6,456 nucleotides of DNA from an uncultured Erysipelotrichaceae bacterium (GTDB lineage: Bacteria > Bacillota_I > Bacilli_A > RFN20 > CAG-826): assembly GCA_902799855.1 (NCBI GenBank), contig CADCCA010000055.1:1-6456 (forward strand). The letters run 5' to 3'. The notes below the pieces were generated by a model, which searched no databases, was not told the DNA's origin, and was given only the letters and a program-made list of their open reading frames with translations. Below are positions 5,701 through 6,456 of the stretch, piece after piece; position 1 is the first letter of the stretch; every line of letters begins with the position of its first letter. The translations under genes and the position numbers were made by a program.

Positions 5701-6456
5701 TTAATGTAACTTGTTGAATAATTCTTCTGCCACATCTTTTGGTAAGAGTTGAGATAGTTCCTCTACTGTGGCTTCTTTTAGAAGTGTGATGTCTGGGTAA
5801 GCTTTATTAATTAGTTCTCTTCTTTTAGCGCCTAATCCTTTCACACCATCAAGAATAGATGTCTTCATTGATTTGTTTCTTAGTGATTGATGGAACGTAA
5901 TAGCAAAGCGATGCACTTCATCCTGCATTCTAGTGAGCATGAAGAAGATATTCTTGTTCTCAATATCAAAGATATTACCATTGATGTCCATTAATCCCGC
6001 TGTTTGATGCTTGTTGTTTTTAACTAAGCCAAATAGATTGATTTTAACATCTGCTTTCTTAAGCGATTTATCGGCGGCAATAATTTGGTTAAGACCACCA
6101 TCGACTAAGATGAGATCTGGCATTTCTTTGTTTTCTTCTTTTAATCTGGAGTATCTGCGATAAACGATTTCTTCCATCGATTTAAGGTCATCCCTAGCTT
6201 CTTCGTGTTCGATTTTATATTTACGATATAACTTTTTAGCAGGTTCACCGTTGATAAACACAACCACTGCTCCAACAGGAGAAGAGCCTTGTAAATGAGA
6301 ATTATCGAATAGTTCTATTCTCAAAGGTGTCTCGATATTGATAATTTTGCCTAGCTCTTCTAATAAGGCTAACTTATCATCATCTAGTCTCGCGCTTAAG
6401 AAATATTCATCTAGTGCGTTATTAGCGTTCTGCTTTGCAGTGAGCACTAAATCATG
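5701..6456 (-). CDS. uvrC: UvrABC excinuclease subunit C, C-terminal part (5' end outside window)
   Basis: The frame is open from the right edge to TAA at 5701-5703, giving 251 residues; the N-terminal GIY-YIG nuclease and UVR domains of the roughly 590-residue protein lie outside. What remains is the RNase H-like nuclease domain, which makes the 5' incision in nucleotide excision repair, plus the tandem helix-hairpin-helix tail. Visible signatures are IELFDNSHLQG (Asp at fragment residue 51), DLILVDGG (Asp 119), GLVKNNKHQT, and RMQDEVHRFAITFHQSLR (His 182), so the catalytic Asp/Asp/His set is present. The HhH motif ILDGVKGLGAKRRELI and a second one ending AEELFNKLH follow. The GTG at 6445-6447 is not the start: the upstream codons (His-Asp-Leu) continue the family sequence. 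The gene appears intact and is housekeeping. Confidence 0.97.
   Translation of the reverse strand, partial: HDLVLTAKQNANNALDEYFLSARLDDDKLALLEELGKIINIETPLRIELFDNSHLQGSSPVGAVVVFINGEPAKKLYRKYKIEHEEARDDLKSMEEIVYRRYSRLKEENKEMPDLILVDGGLNQIIAADKSLKKADVKINLFGLVKNNKHQTAGLMDINGNIFDIENKNIFFMLTRMQDEVHRFAITFHQSLRNKSMKTSILDGVKGLGAKRRELINKAYPDITLLKEATVEELSQLLPKDVAEELFNKLH

Overview
The window looks like a chromosomal piece of a low-GC, AT-rich Firmicute or a walled relative of the Mollicutes (Erysipelotrichia/Acholeplasma-like). The basis is the AT-rich codon use, the standard code with TGA used as stop, a CCA-encoding tRNA gene, and short intrinsic terminators. The genus cannot be named from the sequence alone. 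Every gene that can be supported lies on the minus strand, so the window reads from right to left.

Right part (6456 to 5530): housekeeping backbone. It holds the C-terminal half of the excision-repair nuclease gene uvrC (cut by the window edge), then tRNA-Arg(UCU), then a clear intrinsic terminator.

Middle (5480 to 2083): a block that looks accessory. First comes an overlapping gene pair: an AbiEi/DUF6088-like winged-helix protein and a protein with an unrecognised N-terminal region and a C-terminal XRE helix-turn-helix. The usual AbiEii nucleotidyltransferase toxin is absent. The pair sits under a promoter that overlaps a perfect GTGACA-A-TGTCAC palindrome. Related sites lie just downstream of the tRNA and also beyond the pair, upstream of the next gene. 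That next gene is a large all-Sel1/TPR-repeat protein whose base composition is visibly GC-richer than everything around it, which suggests horizontal acquisition. It is followed by an apparent gene scar: a roughly 60-codon remnant resembling the C-terminus of a large serine recombinase, ending in its own terminator.

Left part (2066 to 1): a short non-coding stretch with three head-to-tail 21-bp near-repeats and a second strong minus-strand terminator, then a large membrane-bound GGDEF (diguanylate cyclase) gene with a PAS-like domain after the GGDEF domain. This gene runs off the left edge.

How the genes work together: uvrC, the tRNA and the GGDEF gene are probably independent transcription units. 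The regulator pair, the Sel1 protein and the recombinase scar look like layered insertions in the interval between the tRNA-Arg terminator and the GGDEF gene. The most interesting possibility is that the AbiEi-like/XRE pair is a small toxin-antitoxin or defence module, or an autoregulated regulatory cassette, that may also control the Sel1-repeat gene through a shared operator. This is inference from shared short motifs and gene order.
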